A stretch of 22,574 nucleotides of DNA, from contig DAPE01000009.1 in the NCBI GenBank assembly GCA_002502045.1, positions 1-22,574 of the forward strand, written 5' to 3'. The position numbers and the translations under genes were made by a program. This stretch comes from Candidatus Parvarchaeota archaeon UBA573 (GTDB lineage Archaea; Nanobdellota; Nanobdellia; Parvarchaeales; Parvarchaeaceae). This document shows, piece by piece, positions 7,519 through 14,881 of this stretch (position 1 is the first letter of the stretch; the number at the start of each line of letters is the position of its first letter). The notes beneath the pieces are model-generated. The model was given only the letters and a program-made list of their open reading frames with translations, ran no database searches and was not told the DNA's origin.

Positions 7519-7620
7519 TCCCTGTACCCCATATATATAGTATTCTTTACTACTAAATAAAAGTAATTTGATAGAAAGCTTTAAATATGAGTAACTTCCA
7601 TAAACTTAAATCAAAAAATT

Positions 7621-9783
7621 ATGGTGCAAAAAAATATCGGCGTTGTAATTTGTATTTCAGTGTTACTAGCAGTAATACTTTTGTTGTTTGTAAATTCTGG
7701 AGTAAGCAATGCTTTTTCCTGTTCAAACCAGAATATAACCTTGACAAATTTCTCTAATTTTGTTTGCACGTCACAATGGGTAAATGTTCCAGATCCAGTT
7801 TATCTTGCTAACGTAAATATAATTGCAAAAGGGATGTTCATAAATAATACCTTTAGTATTACTGGTGATTCTGTTTTGAATGTTAGCAGAATAATTAACA
7901 ATGGAACATCCAACATAAATGCAACATTGCTAAGTGGAAGTTTGTTTAAGAATTACGGAACTATTGTTTTGGAGAGGCCGATTTTCCTCAACTTTACCTA
8001 TTTCTTTAACAAAGGTTTGATCAGCAATAAGAACTACTTAAACAACGGCGGATATGCTAATAGCTATAATTCATACGGAGAAAAGAATTATGGCTGTGGC
8101 GGAGAGAGCTTTCCAAGCTCCTTTGCAGGAAGCGGCGGCGCGAGTATCTCTTACAGTGCATGCGACGGCGGCAGTACTTTGGTAGATGGAGGTTCCGGAG
8201 AATCGATAGGGAATGAAGGTTATCCTGCAGCTTATTGGAATACCTCTGGAAGTCATGTGTATTCTAAGCTTTCAAACTACACATTTAATCTAAGCCTGCT
8301 GAGCAGTGCTGGCGGGGCCTCATATAACGAAGCAAGCAACGCATATTTATTGAGAGGAGGAAGCGGGGTATTTCCTTTGATAATAATAGCAAGGCAGTTT
8401 GATAACCTTGGGAAAATAACTAATCAAGGCCAGTCTATAAACTATTCAAAGATACAAAACGCAAGCGATTTTCTTGATCAAGGAATAGTAGGGGCAGGAA
8501 GTGGTGGGATTTTAGAGATAATTTCGCAAGGCTTTATTAATAATGGCACAACGAACGTAAGCGGAGGAAAAGTCTATTTTAACACTTCAATGCCTTTACC
8601 CTACCATTATACAGCCAATGACTTTGGGAACGGCGGCAAAGGAAATGCCTTTTTCTTCAGGGCCGGCAGCAATCTTCTATCAAATTCAATAAAGAATTAC
8701 AGTTTTGGCACTGAGCAGGAAAGCTTTGGCATAAATGATTCAAACAGTTCAAAAGTCAATCTATACAGCTTAAAGGTTGCTTTTCCAGTTATTTACGGTT
8801 GTGATTATGCTTCTTTATACTTGAAGGCCAGCGGCATTTATGACAACAATAGCTTTTCAAAGATCCAGCCAGTTAATGATGATGATTTCTCGCTGAATTC
8901 ATCCGATAAGAATATCTCTTTTTCAATGTCAGGAAGCGATCCAATTTCGAAGTATTACAACAGTACAAGCCTTTTTGTTAATAATCTTTCAAATGACACA
9001 ACCGTAAATCTGGGCTTTAAAGATACAATACCTGTCAGCGTGTCTTTCCAAAATACTAATAACACAAATTTCTCCCTGCAATCCGCAAATAATACTTTAT
9101 TCTCAGGGTCTACTTCACTTCCTTTAACATTCGAATTAAGGCCAGGAAATTATTCTCTTTTCATTGGGAATAAATCAGAGAATTACACTTATTATTTATT
9201 TGTCCAGAGGAACTGTCTTGGCTACCAAAACATAACCATCCCAGTAGGCCAGGATTATTATGATTATGATTCATTGAAAATACCTGCAAAGCCGTTAATA
9301 GTTTATAAAATGGATCAATCAGTGCTGAAAGTAGTCAAATATGTAGGCATGGACAGCTGCAGTTTCAATGATTCACAGCTTTTGGGTCTTGATAGCTCGA
9401 TATTGCAAAGTCTTTCAGCAATCAACAGGAGCCTGCTAAAAGACGGAAATACAAATTACAGCGAAATCATAAACAAAGAGGCAAATTACACAAATTACGT
9501 GCTGAATAAATATACAAGCAAACCAAAAACTACTGGAAACATATCTATGAACCAAAGCGGTCTGAATCTTTTGGATTACTTTAACAGCGGGAACTTTACA
9601 AAAGAAGTATTCCAGGTAAATAGCAAAGGCACAATAAATCTAAGCTATGGGAGCGGGAGCAAAATACAGATAGTGGTGACAAGCAAACCAACACAAAACA
9701 TTTTAGTGTCTGTGAGCAATACGGTCGTAAAGGCCTTTGCATATGTCCCTTCCCTGTTTCTAGGGTTTTTAGGAGGGTTATGA
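7621..9783 (+). CDS. Large glycine-rich secreted surface protein with terminal membrane anchors
   Basis: A 720-residue exported protein. Residues 6-30 are a hydrophobic signal segment with a likely cleavage near NA/FS at about 31. The N-terminal half repeats NNG and F-x-N-x-G-x-I patterns at about 85-145, and again around ARQFDNLGKITNQG and SQGFINNGTTNVSGG, as in beta-solenoid adhesins. Residues about 140-200 are Gly/Ser-rich with a few cysteines. About forty N-x-S/T sequons suggest heavy N-glycosylation outside the cell. The C-terminus ends in a hydrophobic stretch (AYVPSLFLGFLGGL) that may anchor it. A TATA-like element lies at 7581-7588. The ATG at 7587 is in another frame and short, so 7621 is chosen. 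Its stop overlaps the start of the next gene, so it heads an operon with a zinc/wHTH protein and a HerA-like ATPase. It is not recognised as a named family; an adhesin or appendage role is inferred. Confidence 0.85.
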   Translation: MVQKNIGVVICISVLLAVILLLFVNSGVSNAFSCSNQNITLTNFSNFVCTSQWVNVPDPVYLANVNIIAKGMFINNTFSITGDSVLNVSRIINNGTSNINATLLSGSLFKNYGTIVLERPIFLNFTYFFNKGLISNKNYLNNGGYANSYNSYGEKNYGCGGESFPSSFAGSGGASISYSACDGGSTLVDGGSGESIGNEGYPAAYWNTSGSHVYSKLSNYTFNLSLLSSAGGASYNEASNAYLLRGGSGVFPLIIIARQFDNLGKITNQGQSINYSKIQNASDFLDQGIVGAGSGGILEIISQGFINNGTTNVSGGKVYFNTSMPLPYHYTANDFGNGGKGNAFFFRAGSNLLSNSIKNYSFGTEQESFGINDSNSSKVNLYSLKVAFPVIYGCDYASLYLKASGIYDNNSFSKIQPVNDDDFSLNSSDKNISFSMSGSDPISKYYNSTSLFVNNLSNDTTVNLGFKDTIPVSVSFQNTNNTNFSLQSANNTLFSGSTSLPLTFELRPGNYSLFIGNKSENYTYYLFVQRNCLGYQNITIPVGQDYYDYDSLKIPAKPLIVYKMDQSVLKVVKYVGMDSCSFNDSQLLGLDSSILQSLSAINRSLLKDGNTNYSEIINKEANYTNYVLNKYTSKPKTTGNISMNQSGLNLLDYFNSGNFTKEVFQVNSKGTINLSYGSGSKIQIVVTSKPTQNILVSVSNTVVKAFAYVPSLFLGFLGGL
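9771..9777 (+). promoter_or_regulatory. Shine-Dalgarno for the internal operon gene
   Basis: AGGAGGG lies 5 nt before ATG 9783 and only 2 nt before ATG 9780. The spacing favours 9783. It sits within the last codons of the surface-protein gene, marking translational coupling. Confidence 0.65.
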
Positions 9784-10400
9784 TGGAAGAAGAACTTAAG
9801 CAGCTTTATGAAGCGGTATTGAAAATGAATGAAAAACTGTCGCAGGTAAACAGCAAGAATGAGCAGCTCGAATCGCTGATAAATGCAATGTCCCAATATA
9901 TGCTTTCTAAAAATGATGGGGAAATAACAGAGCAAGAAATGGTCGTACTGGATCCTTTTAACATGAGCGGGTACAAGAATGTTTCAACTTCAAACGGCAG
10001 TGTTTTTAAGGTAAGATCAAAGGGCCTATGTGTAAACGGAAGGCACTCTGTCGATGAAAACTCCAATGTAAAAATCTGCTCAAAGTGCAATGGTATAATC
10101 TGCGAAACACATGACACGGGTTTGAATCCTCCAATGTGCGTGAACTGCATAAAGGATCAGATAAAAGATTTAGAGCTGCTGGACATTTACATATTAAGTG
10201 CAATCAACAACGGAATAAGCATAAACCAGCTAAGGAAGTTGATAAAAGGGTCATATAAGGAATTCAATATCTCTCAGCAGAAACTTTTAAAAGAAGGGTA
10301 TATCGACAAGGACCTTCTCTTCAGGAAAATACTGACAACAAAAGGTGCATCTGCTCTATTGCTGGGCAGCACGGTATATGACCTTTCATTTATAGGGTAA
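9780..10400 (+). CDS. Coiled-coil, zinc-binding and winged-helix protein
   Basis: A 206-residue soluble protein in three parts. Residues 1-45 form an amphipathic, probably coiled-coil helix. Residues 84-123 carry eight potential zinc ligands spaced Cys84-x4-His89, Cys100-x2-Cys103-x4-Cys108-x2-His111 and Cys120-x2-Cys123, enough for two zinc ions in a RING/B-box-like cross-brace fold. Residues about 128-206 look like a winged helix (ISINQLRKLI, FNISQQKLLKEGYI, LLFRKILTTKGASALL). It overlaps the surface-protein gene (ATGATG at the TGA stop) and is followed 5 bp later by the HerA-like ATPase gene, so the three are almost certainly co-expressed. ATG 9783, giving 205 residues, fits the Shine-Dalgarno better than 9780. 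A function as adaptor or regulator for the ATPase is inference. Confidence 0.82.
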   Translation: MMEEELKQLYEAVLKMNEKLSQVNSKNEQLESLINAMSQYMLSKNDGEITEQEMVVLDPFNMSGYKNVSTSNGSVFKVRSKGLCVNGRHSVDENSNVKICSKCNGIICETHDTGLNPPMCVNCIKDQIKDLELLDIYILSAINNGISINQLRKLIKGSYKEFNISQQKLLKEGYIDKDLLFRKILTTKGASALLLGSTVYDLSFIG

Positions 10401-10405
10401 GATAA

Positions 10406-12292
10406 ATGGAAGAGCAGCTCCAAGGAATAATCAAAAAACTAAGTTTATTCCGGGAATTCACTGACACCAGTAAGATTGAGGGCCTTATCTCCAGGCTAAG
10501 CAAAACAAAAGACCCAGGGATGCAGGTTTTCCTTCTTTCAAATATAATGAAGGAATTTAAGGATCTTGAAGCGGCGTTTCCAGTTTCGGATCCTTTATTT
10601 CCCATCATAAAGAGAAAGGAAGGAATGGAAATCGGCAGTATTTTATATCAAGAACAAAAAATCGGCAGGCTTTCGCTTTCTCTGGAGGATTTAAACAGAA
10701 ATATACTTATAGTGGGTTCGACCGGCCATGGTAAAACATCACTGATATATAGTATACTAAAAAAGGCATCCGAGAACGGTATAAACTATCTTATATTCGA
10801 CATGAAAAAAGATTACAGGGCCCTGGGTTTGGGCAAAGACTCGGTTTACATTGATGCAAATGACCTGAGGATAAACCCTTTAGAGGTTCCTGTAAACACC
10901 AAAGAAAAGGAATGGGCAGTGCATTTTGCGGATATTTTTTCAGATAGTTTTTCGCTTCTTATAGGAAGCAGGGATTATCTTTTGGAAAACACCATAAACC
11001 TTTTTTCTTCATGGGACAAAAATTATCCTCCAAGGCTGGCAGATTTGCTGCTTTACATTACCTTGAATGGCAAAAGAAATGATTACTTTAAGGTTATTGA
11101 AGGAAGGTTGAAAAGCCTTGTTTCATCCACTTCTATGTTTGACTGCAACTTGGGTATTTCTTTTGAGAGAATGAAGGATAAAAACATTATAATAGGGATT
11201 GAAAATGTGGGTATTGCAGAGCAGTATTTCCTTGTTTCGTTTATCCTTTCTTCATTTTATTACTCTAACCTTGGAATAAGCAGCAGAAAATTCAATAGGC
11301 TTGTTGTGATAGACGACGCACATTCAATATTGGATGCAAACAAGGAAAGGGACTACGCTAAAGGGATACCGTTAATTCATTCAATAATTGCAAAGATAAG
11401 AGAGATGGGGTTCGGCTTTATTTTTTCAGACCAGCAGCTTTCGTCCATATTATCAAGCGCTATACAGAATACCAACACAAAATTCATAGGAAGAGTAAAC
11501 CTTTACTCCGATCTTTATAGAATACTGCCGGGCAATGCAAACGTAGTTTCAGATTTTATCTCTAAGTTAAACAAGTCGGAGTTTTTGGTTTTTAACGAGT
11601 CAATACGGCCTTTTTGTTTGTTTGAAGCTGACAGGGTAAATATTGCAAAGTCGGTAGATCCTTCAATGTTTGCAGTAAAAACCGCAATGGACAGGCAGTT
11701 CCTGAATTTTTTTAAGGCAGACAGTTTTTCCGCAAAAGAAGAAAGTTTTCTCGCTGAAATAAATTCAAACTACTTTTTGAATTTGACCCTGCATATGCAG
11801 AATTTATCAGAAATTATGGACAAAGAGGAATTTAATTCGATTAAAAACATGTTTTTGAAAAATAAGGTTATATCGCAAGTTTCTCTGGATTTCCCAAGCG
11901 GGAAAACCTCCAAGTTCTTATTTATAAATAAAGACTCTAATGGTAAAGCTGGCAGGATAAGAGATTTAAACCCGTTAACAGAAGAAGAATTTTTCAGGAA
12001 TTTATTCAAGTACTTGGTCGTTAATCAGCTGAAAATAAGCAAGTCAAACTTTGAAGAATATGAAGATGGGTTTTTGATAAAAGGCCTGCTTAAAAAATAC
12101 ATTTTAGTAGATTACAATATTGCAAGTCTTAAAAGAATACTTGAAACAAAATTCGATTCCGTGATATTTTTAGTAAATGATAATCTGTCTGAGCAGGATG
12201 TTCTTGCAGAATTAATAAAGGAAAGCGATCAAAAACAATTGCTTAATATGAAAGCATTAAAGATAGTTCATTACAAGGACTTTAAAATTTAG
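10406..12292 (+). CDS. HerA/VirB4/TraG-like P-loop ATPase
   Basis: A 628-residue ATPase of the FtsK-HerA superfamily. Walker A is GSTGHGKT at 104-111, preceded by the NRNILIVG strand. FDMKKDYRAL at 131-140 matches the DxKxDY motif after the second strand. Walker B is LVVIDDAH at 299-306, with Asp where HerA and VirB4 proteins usually have Glu. FSDQQLSSIL at 340-349 corresponds to the sensor glutamine motif. The family forms hexamers that pump DNA or protein or power pilus machines. Residues 1-75 are an unassigned helical region and the C-terminal 200 residues match no domain I recognise. There are no membrane helices. It is the last gene of the operon with the surface and zinc/wHTH proteins, and the partner nuclease NurA is absent, which points away from HerA repair and towards a surface-associated secretion or DNA-transfer role. 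A hairpin follows at 12359-12380. Confidence 0.85.
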   Translation: MEEQLQGIIKKLSLFREFTDTSKIEGLISRLSKTKDPGMQVFLLSNIMKEFKDLEAAFPVSDPLFPIIKRKEGMEIGSILYQEQKIGRLSLSLEDLNRNILIVGSTGHGKTSLIYSILKKASENGINYLIFDMKKDYRALGLGKDSVYIDANDLRINPLEVPVNTKEKEWAVHFADIFSDSFSLLIGSRDYLLENTINLFSSWDKNYPPRLADLLLYITLNGKRNDYFKVIEGRLKSLVSSTSMFDCNLGISFERMKDKNIIIGIENVGIAEQYFLVSFILSSFYYSNLGISSRKFNRLVVIDDAHSILDANKERDYAKGIPLIHSIIAKIREMGFGFIFSDQQLSSILSSAIQNTNTKFIGRVNLYSDLYRILPGNANVVSDFISKLNKSEFLVFNESIRPFCLFEADRVNIAKSVDPSMFAVKTAMDRQFLNFFKADSFSAKEESFLAEINSNYFLNLTLHMQNLSEIMDKEEFNSIKNMFLKNKVISQVSLDFPSGKTSKFLFINKDSNGKAGRIRDLNPLTEEEFFRNLFKYLVVNQLKISKSNFEEYEDGFLIKGLLKKYILVDYNIASLKRILETKFDSVIFLVNDNLSEQDVLAELIKESDQKQLLNMKALKIVHYKDFKI

Positions 12293-12358
12293 CTTATAAA
12301 ATCAAAGTATCCTGAAATAAACACCTATATAAGATTTTGTTAAGATAAAATAAAAAAT

Positions 12359-12380
12359 GATAGATAATAATTTATCTATC
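12359..12380. terminator. Perfect hairpin between convergent genes
   Basis: GATAGATAA, a 4-nt TAAT loop and TTATCTATC give a 9-bp stem. It lies in the 124-bp gap between the convergent ATPase and solenoid genes. It could serve transcription end or RNA stability on either strand. Archaeal termination mainly uses T-tracts, so the role is tentative. Confidence 0.5.
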
Positions 12381-12416
12381 GCGCAATCCTCTTACTAGAC
12401 ATTAAGTGACTAAATT

Positions 12417-13541
12417 TTAAAATCCGCCCAAATAAAACAAAAATTCGGCCCAGTTATCCTTTCGTTTCGGTTTAAGCTTCTTTAATAATTCTATAGTCTC
12501 ATATCCAGTAAATTCTAAACCATGCTTTATGTTAGGTAAAATGTATCTTGACTCTCCTTTATAGACTTTATTATGTGGTAGTGCAAGATCAATGTACCAC
12601 CAGCCCAACTTTCCATTTAATTGTTTAAAGTGAAGCTCTGAATCTTGCATTCCATCACATGCATTATTACCAAGTTCATCAACATAAATTTTACTTCTAA
12701 ATGCATCTTCTCCAAAATCATCCCCTGCCTTTTTACCGTAAACCTTGCAATTTCTTATTTGTTTCAATGCTTTCTCGCCGGCTTCACCAAAATGTATTTC
12801 GCTGTTTTCTGCATAATCCGCTAACCACTCTTCAGCTTTATCAACATAAAGTTTTGATTTTTTCATGCTATTGCCTGCACCGAGTCCAGCTTTTTTAGCG
12901 AATATTATAGAATGATCCGCACCCTGGCCGAGAAAATCGCTGGCATCATGAACGTATATCGTTGAACCAACCGAGTCACGTCCTAAACCCTCGTCAGCTT
13001 TGTAAATATGCATCTCTGAGTTAACCATTTCTTTACCTGCTTCATAACCTGCGGTTTTGGCAAATATCTTACTATTTACAATTCCTTCTCCAAGATTATT
13101 CCCAGCTACATTTACATGTCCTTCAGCATCTCTTAATCCATATAATAACTTGTCTATAGGTCTCGGAGAGTTTATGTAAACCTTCTCTCTAGGTTTTATA
13201 ACATTGTTTATTGCTGCAGAAATAAAAATCCCCAAGCCATCAGTTTTATCAATATTATTGTAAACTCTTTCATCACCTGCCAAATCTTCAACATCCTTTA
13301 ATTTGTAATCCAAACCCTTCATCTCTCCGTGCAGGTATTCTTCTCCTACAGCAGTAAAATCTGTTCCAGATAGCTTAGAAAATGCATACAACAATGCATC
13401 TAAACCCTTCAATCCTTTTTTATTGGTAAACTGAATTGTATTTTTGATATGGCTCTTATAACCTTCTACTACTCTTTCGTATGCCTGTACCTCTTCTTGA
13501 CTTACTGGATAGAAATAAGGCCCCTCTTCGCTTCCTCCCAT
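12417..13541 (-). CDS. Solenoid protein of nine tandem 18-residue repeats (GXGXG/FwdC-like beta-helix pattern)
   Basis: A 374-residue protein without signal peptide or membrane segments. Residues 138-299 divide exactly into nine 18-residue units with no insertions, of the form x-S-x-I-[YHF]-V-x-K-A-G-x-x-L-G-x-x-M-x, for example NSKIFAKTAGYEAGKEMV and RSKIYVDELGNNACDGMQ. A partial tenth unit starts at 300, and degenerate units are visible upstream (GEMKGLDYKLKDVEDLAG; a 20-residue unit at about 117-137). The alternation I-x-V then A-G-x-x-[LVA]-G-x-x-M is the pattern of the right-handed beta-helix seen in GXGXG domains (glutamate synthase, FwdC), with Asn-Ser at the turn where those have Gly-Gly. 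The N-terminal 60 residues are helical, and the C-terminal 70 look like a cap ending in a hydrophobic FLFYLGGF. No catalytic residues are recognised; a binding or scaffold role is inferred. A Shine-Dalgarno (GGAGATGA, 13549-13556) precedes ATG 13541, with a TATA box at 13592-13603. Confidence 0.85.
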   Translation of the reverse strand: MGGSEEGPYFYPVSQEEVQAYERVVEGYKSHIKNTIQFTNKKGLKGLDALLYAFSKLSGTDFTAVGEEYLHGEMKGLDYKLKDVEDLAGDERVYNNIDKTDGLGIFISAAINNVIKPREKVYINSPRPIDKLLYGLRDAEGHVNVAGNNLGEGIVNSKIFAKTAGYEAGKEMVNSEMHIYKADEGLGRDSVGSTIYVHDASDFLGQGADHSIIFAKKAGLGAGNSMKKSKLYVDKAEEWLADYAENSEIHFGEAGEKALKQIRNCKVYGKKAGDDFGEDAFRSKIYVDELGNNACDGMQDSELHFKQLNGKLGWWYIDLALPHNKVYKGESRYILPNIKHGLEFTGYETIELLKKLKPKRKDNWAEFLFYLGGF

Positions 13542-13548
13542 ATTTTAT

Positions 13549-13556
13549 CATCTCCT
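13549..13556 (-). promoter_or_regulatory. Shine-Dalgarno of a leadered single gene
   Basis: GGAGATGA on the minus strand, 7 nt before ATG 13541. Together with the TATA box at 13592-13603 it implies an untranslated leader of about 30 nt, unlike the leaderless genes around it. Confidence 0.6.
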
Positions 13557-13686
13557 TTTTAATTTTAAACAACTATCAATAGAATAGAAATAGTATATAA
13601 ATGTTTCCTTACTATATAATGATAATTTTTACTAGAATAAGTGGTAAAAAAAGAAGACATAAGAATGCATCTTAATTTTTTTAGTT

Positions 13687-13878
13687 TTAAACTTTGTTAT
13701 TCTCTTTTAAATCATTGTTTTCAGGATTCTTGTAATTAGATAAAGCGATGGCTGAAACATAAGCTAGCACAGCTGCTGACCATAATATAGCATAAACAGG
13801 TAATTTAGGCATCAAAGGAAGAGCAATTACTCCAGTTAAACCAGATCCATAACTGAAAAATTCAAGGCGTTCCGCCAT
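13687..13878 (-). CDS. Small two-helix membrane protein
   Basis: A 63-residue protein beginning MAERLEFFSYGSG. It has two hydrophobic stretches (about 10-22 and 28-46) and a polar, Asn/Glu/Lys-rich C-terminal tail, which is presumably cytoplasmic. The frame extends upstream to ATG 13935 and would add 19 residues (MAITCRSSSFCLIKSRYYK). The internal ATG is preferred because the extension looks like untranslated sequence and the core reads as a complete small membrane protein, but both starts have weak TATA-like elements upstream. No family is recognised. The gene stands alone between the solenoid gene and the divergent HExxH gene. Confidence 0.55.
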   Translation of the reverse strand: MAERLEFFSYGSGLTGVIALPLMPKLPVYAILWSAAVLAYVSAIALSNYKNPENNDLKENNKV

Positions 13879-14049
13879 TTTATAGTATCTTGATTTTATC
13901 AAGCAGAAAGAACTACTTCGGCAGGTGATAGCCATGAGTCTTCAATTTATTAGTGGTACTACTGCACATGTTAGAAATGAAAGCTAAGGAGAAATAATCA
14001 ATAACTTAAAAACCAAGGTTTATATCCAACCTCCAATCAATTTATTATC

Positions 14050-14784
14050 ATGGGCCGCAAAGAAAAGCTTGAAAAAATACTTAAAGATTTGAGCAGCTCA
14101 TTTGAAAAATCAAAGCTTTTGGAATACATGGATTTTAATCCAAAAAGCTTTATCTTTAGGCCAGAAAAAGAAAATTTGGATGGAAACCTGGTTTACAATG
14201 CGCTAGCTTCTTATGATCCAGAAAAGGATAAATTCTATATACTTAAAGAGCTGTTCAGCCCGGGCCCTTTAGACAATGCACAGAAAGTAAAAAACCTGGA
14301 AAGCCAAAAGGCTATTGTAATGCATGAAGAGGTGCATAGAGCAGTAATAAAATCAGGTTTGCTGTATAAATATCAGAATGACTCTGTAATAAGTTCTACT
14401 TTTTGCCTAGATAAAGACCATAGTCTACCGTTTGTTTTAGCTTCTCTTAAATTCAATGGGAGGCTTTCAAATTACTCTTATTCTGACAATGAACTTGTTG
14501 ACTTCGCGGATACTTTCAGTTCTTTAGGCCAGCTTATTGAATACTTAAAAGCCCAAGATTCTGCTGCCATCCAAAAAAGCCTTTATCTTCTAGATTTAAC
14601 AGGTTTTAGCGAATCAAAAGAGGAGGTAGTAGAAAAACTGCGTTCGGAGGGGTTAAAATTTAGAGATGGTATGATGTTTGCAGTTAGAGGTAAACAAGCA
14701 CTGGTTTACTTTAAAAAAGCATTTTACAATACTTATTTAGATGATGGTAAAAATGATATTGCCATAAAATACAAAAAACTTTAA
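14050..14784 (+). CDS. Unrecognised protein with HExxH zinc-protease motif
   Basis: A 244-residue soluble protein. IVMHEEVHRAVI at 89-100 contains HExxH (His92, Glu93, His96) on a predicted helix, the zinc-binding and catalytic signature of zincin metallopeptidases. Downstream acidic residues in NELVDFADTFSSLGQLIEYL (Glu148, Asp151, Asp154) lie at a distance suitable for a gluzincin third ligand. The N-terminal 85 residues and the C-terminal 90 residues match no family I know. There is no signal peptide, so activity would be intracellular. A TATA box (GTTTATATCC, 14018-14027) lies about 27 nt before ATG 14050, so it is a leaderless single gene. HExxH can arise by chance, but its hydrophobic framing and the conserved-looking DFADTFSSLG make a real metallopeptidase-like domain plausible. 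Confidence 0.75.
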   Translation: MGRKEKLEKILKDLSSSFEKSKLLEYMDFNPKSFIFRPEKENLDGNLVYNALASYDPEKDKFYILKELFSPGPLDNAQKVKNLESQKAIVMHEEVHRAVIKSGLLYKYQNDSVISSTFCLDKDHSLPFVLASLKFNGRLSNYSYSDNELVDFADTFSSLGQLIEYLKAQDSAAIQKSLYLLDLTGFSESKEEVVEKLRSEGLKFRDGMMFAVRGKQALVYFKKAFYNTYLDDGKNDIAIKYKKL

Positions 14785-14881
14785 TTGCCGTAAATTACGT
14801 ATAATCCTAAAAAATTAAAAACCGCTTAAAAATGTATTTAAAAGGAAGAAAAGTTTAATATATACACGGAGTATAATAACT

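Larger units (their letters stand above)
7199..7620. other. Putative replication origin (oriC) beside orc1/cdc6
   Basis: The only gene-free stretch over 300 bp. It lies between the divergent orc1/cdc6 gene and the surface-protein operon. About 7345-7412 is almost pure A/T with TATATA runs, a candidate duplex-unwinding element. Immediately next to it, three direct copies of TTCCATAGGAAATA start at 7415, 7437 and 7499. Two are followed by GGGGTG, matching the dyad-plus-G-string layout of archaeal ORB elements (family consensus of the form TCCAGTGGAAAC followed by GGGG). The distal end also carries the TATA element at 7581-7588 for the downstream gene. No open reading frame of note was seen. Origin activity is inferred from architecture. 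Confidence 0.85.

Noticed and set aside
7513..7530. GGGGT and ACCCC inverted repeat as a terminator
   Set aside because: A 5-bp stem in an origin region where one arm is the G-string of an ORB-like element; better explained as part of the origin.
7587..7750. Alternative ATG at 7587 for the surface-protein gene
   Set aside because: It is in a different frame and ends after about 50 codons without protein-like features; the signal peptide is in the 7621 frame.
12701..12898. Short plus-strand open frame over the solenoid gene
   Set aside because: Its regularity is imposed by the 54-bp period of the minus-strand repeats; it has no promoter or motif.
12417..13541. 54-bp repeat region as a minisatellite or recent tandem expansion
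   Set aside because: The units agree at protein pattern level but differ widely in nucleotide sequence, so this is an old, selected protein repeat.
13879..13935. N-terminal extension of the small membrane protein to ATG 13935
   Set aside because: The added 19 residues look like translated leader sequence and the core is complete from 13878; this is kept as an alternative, not excluded.
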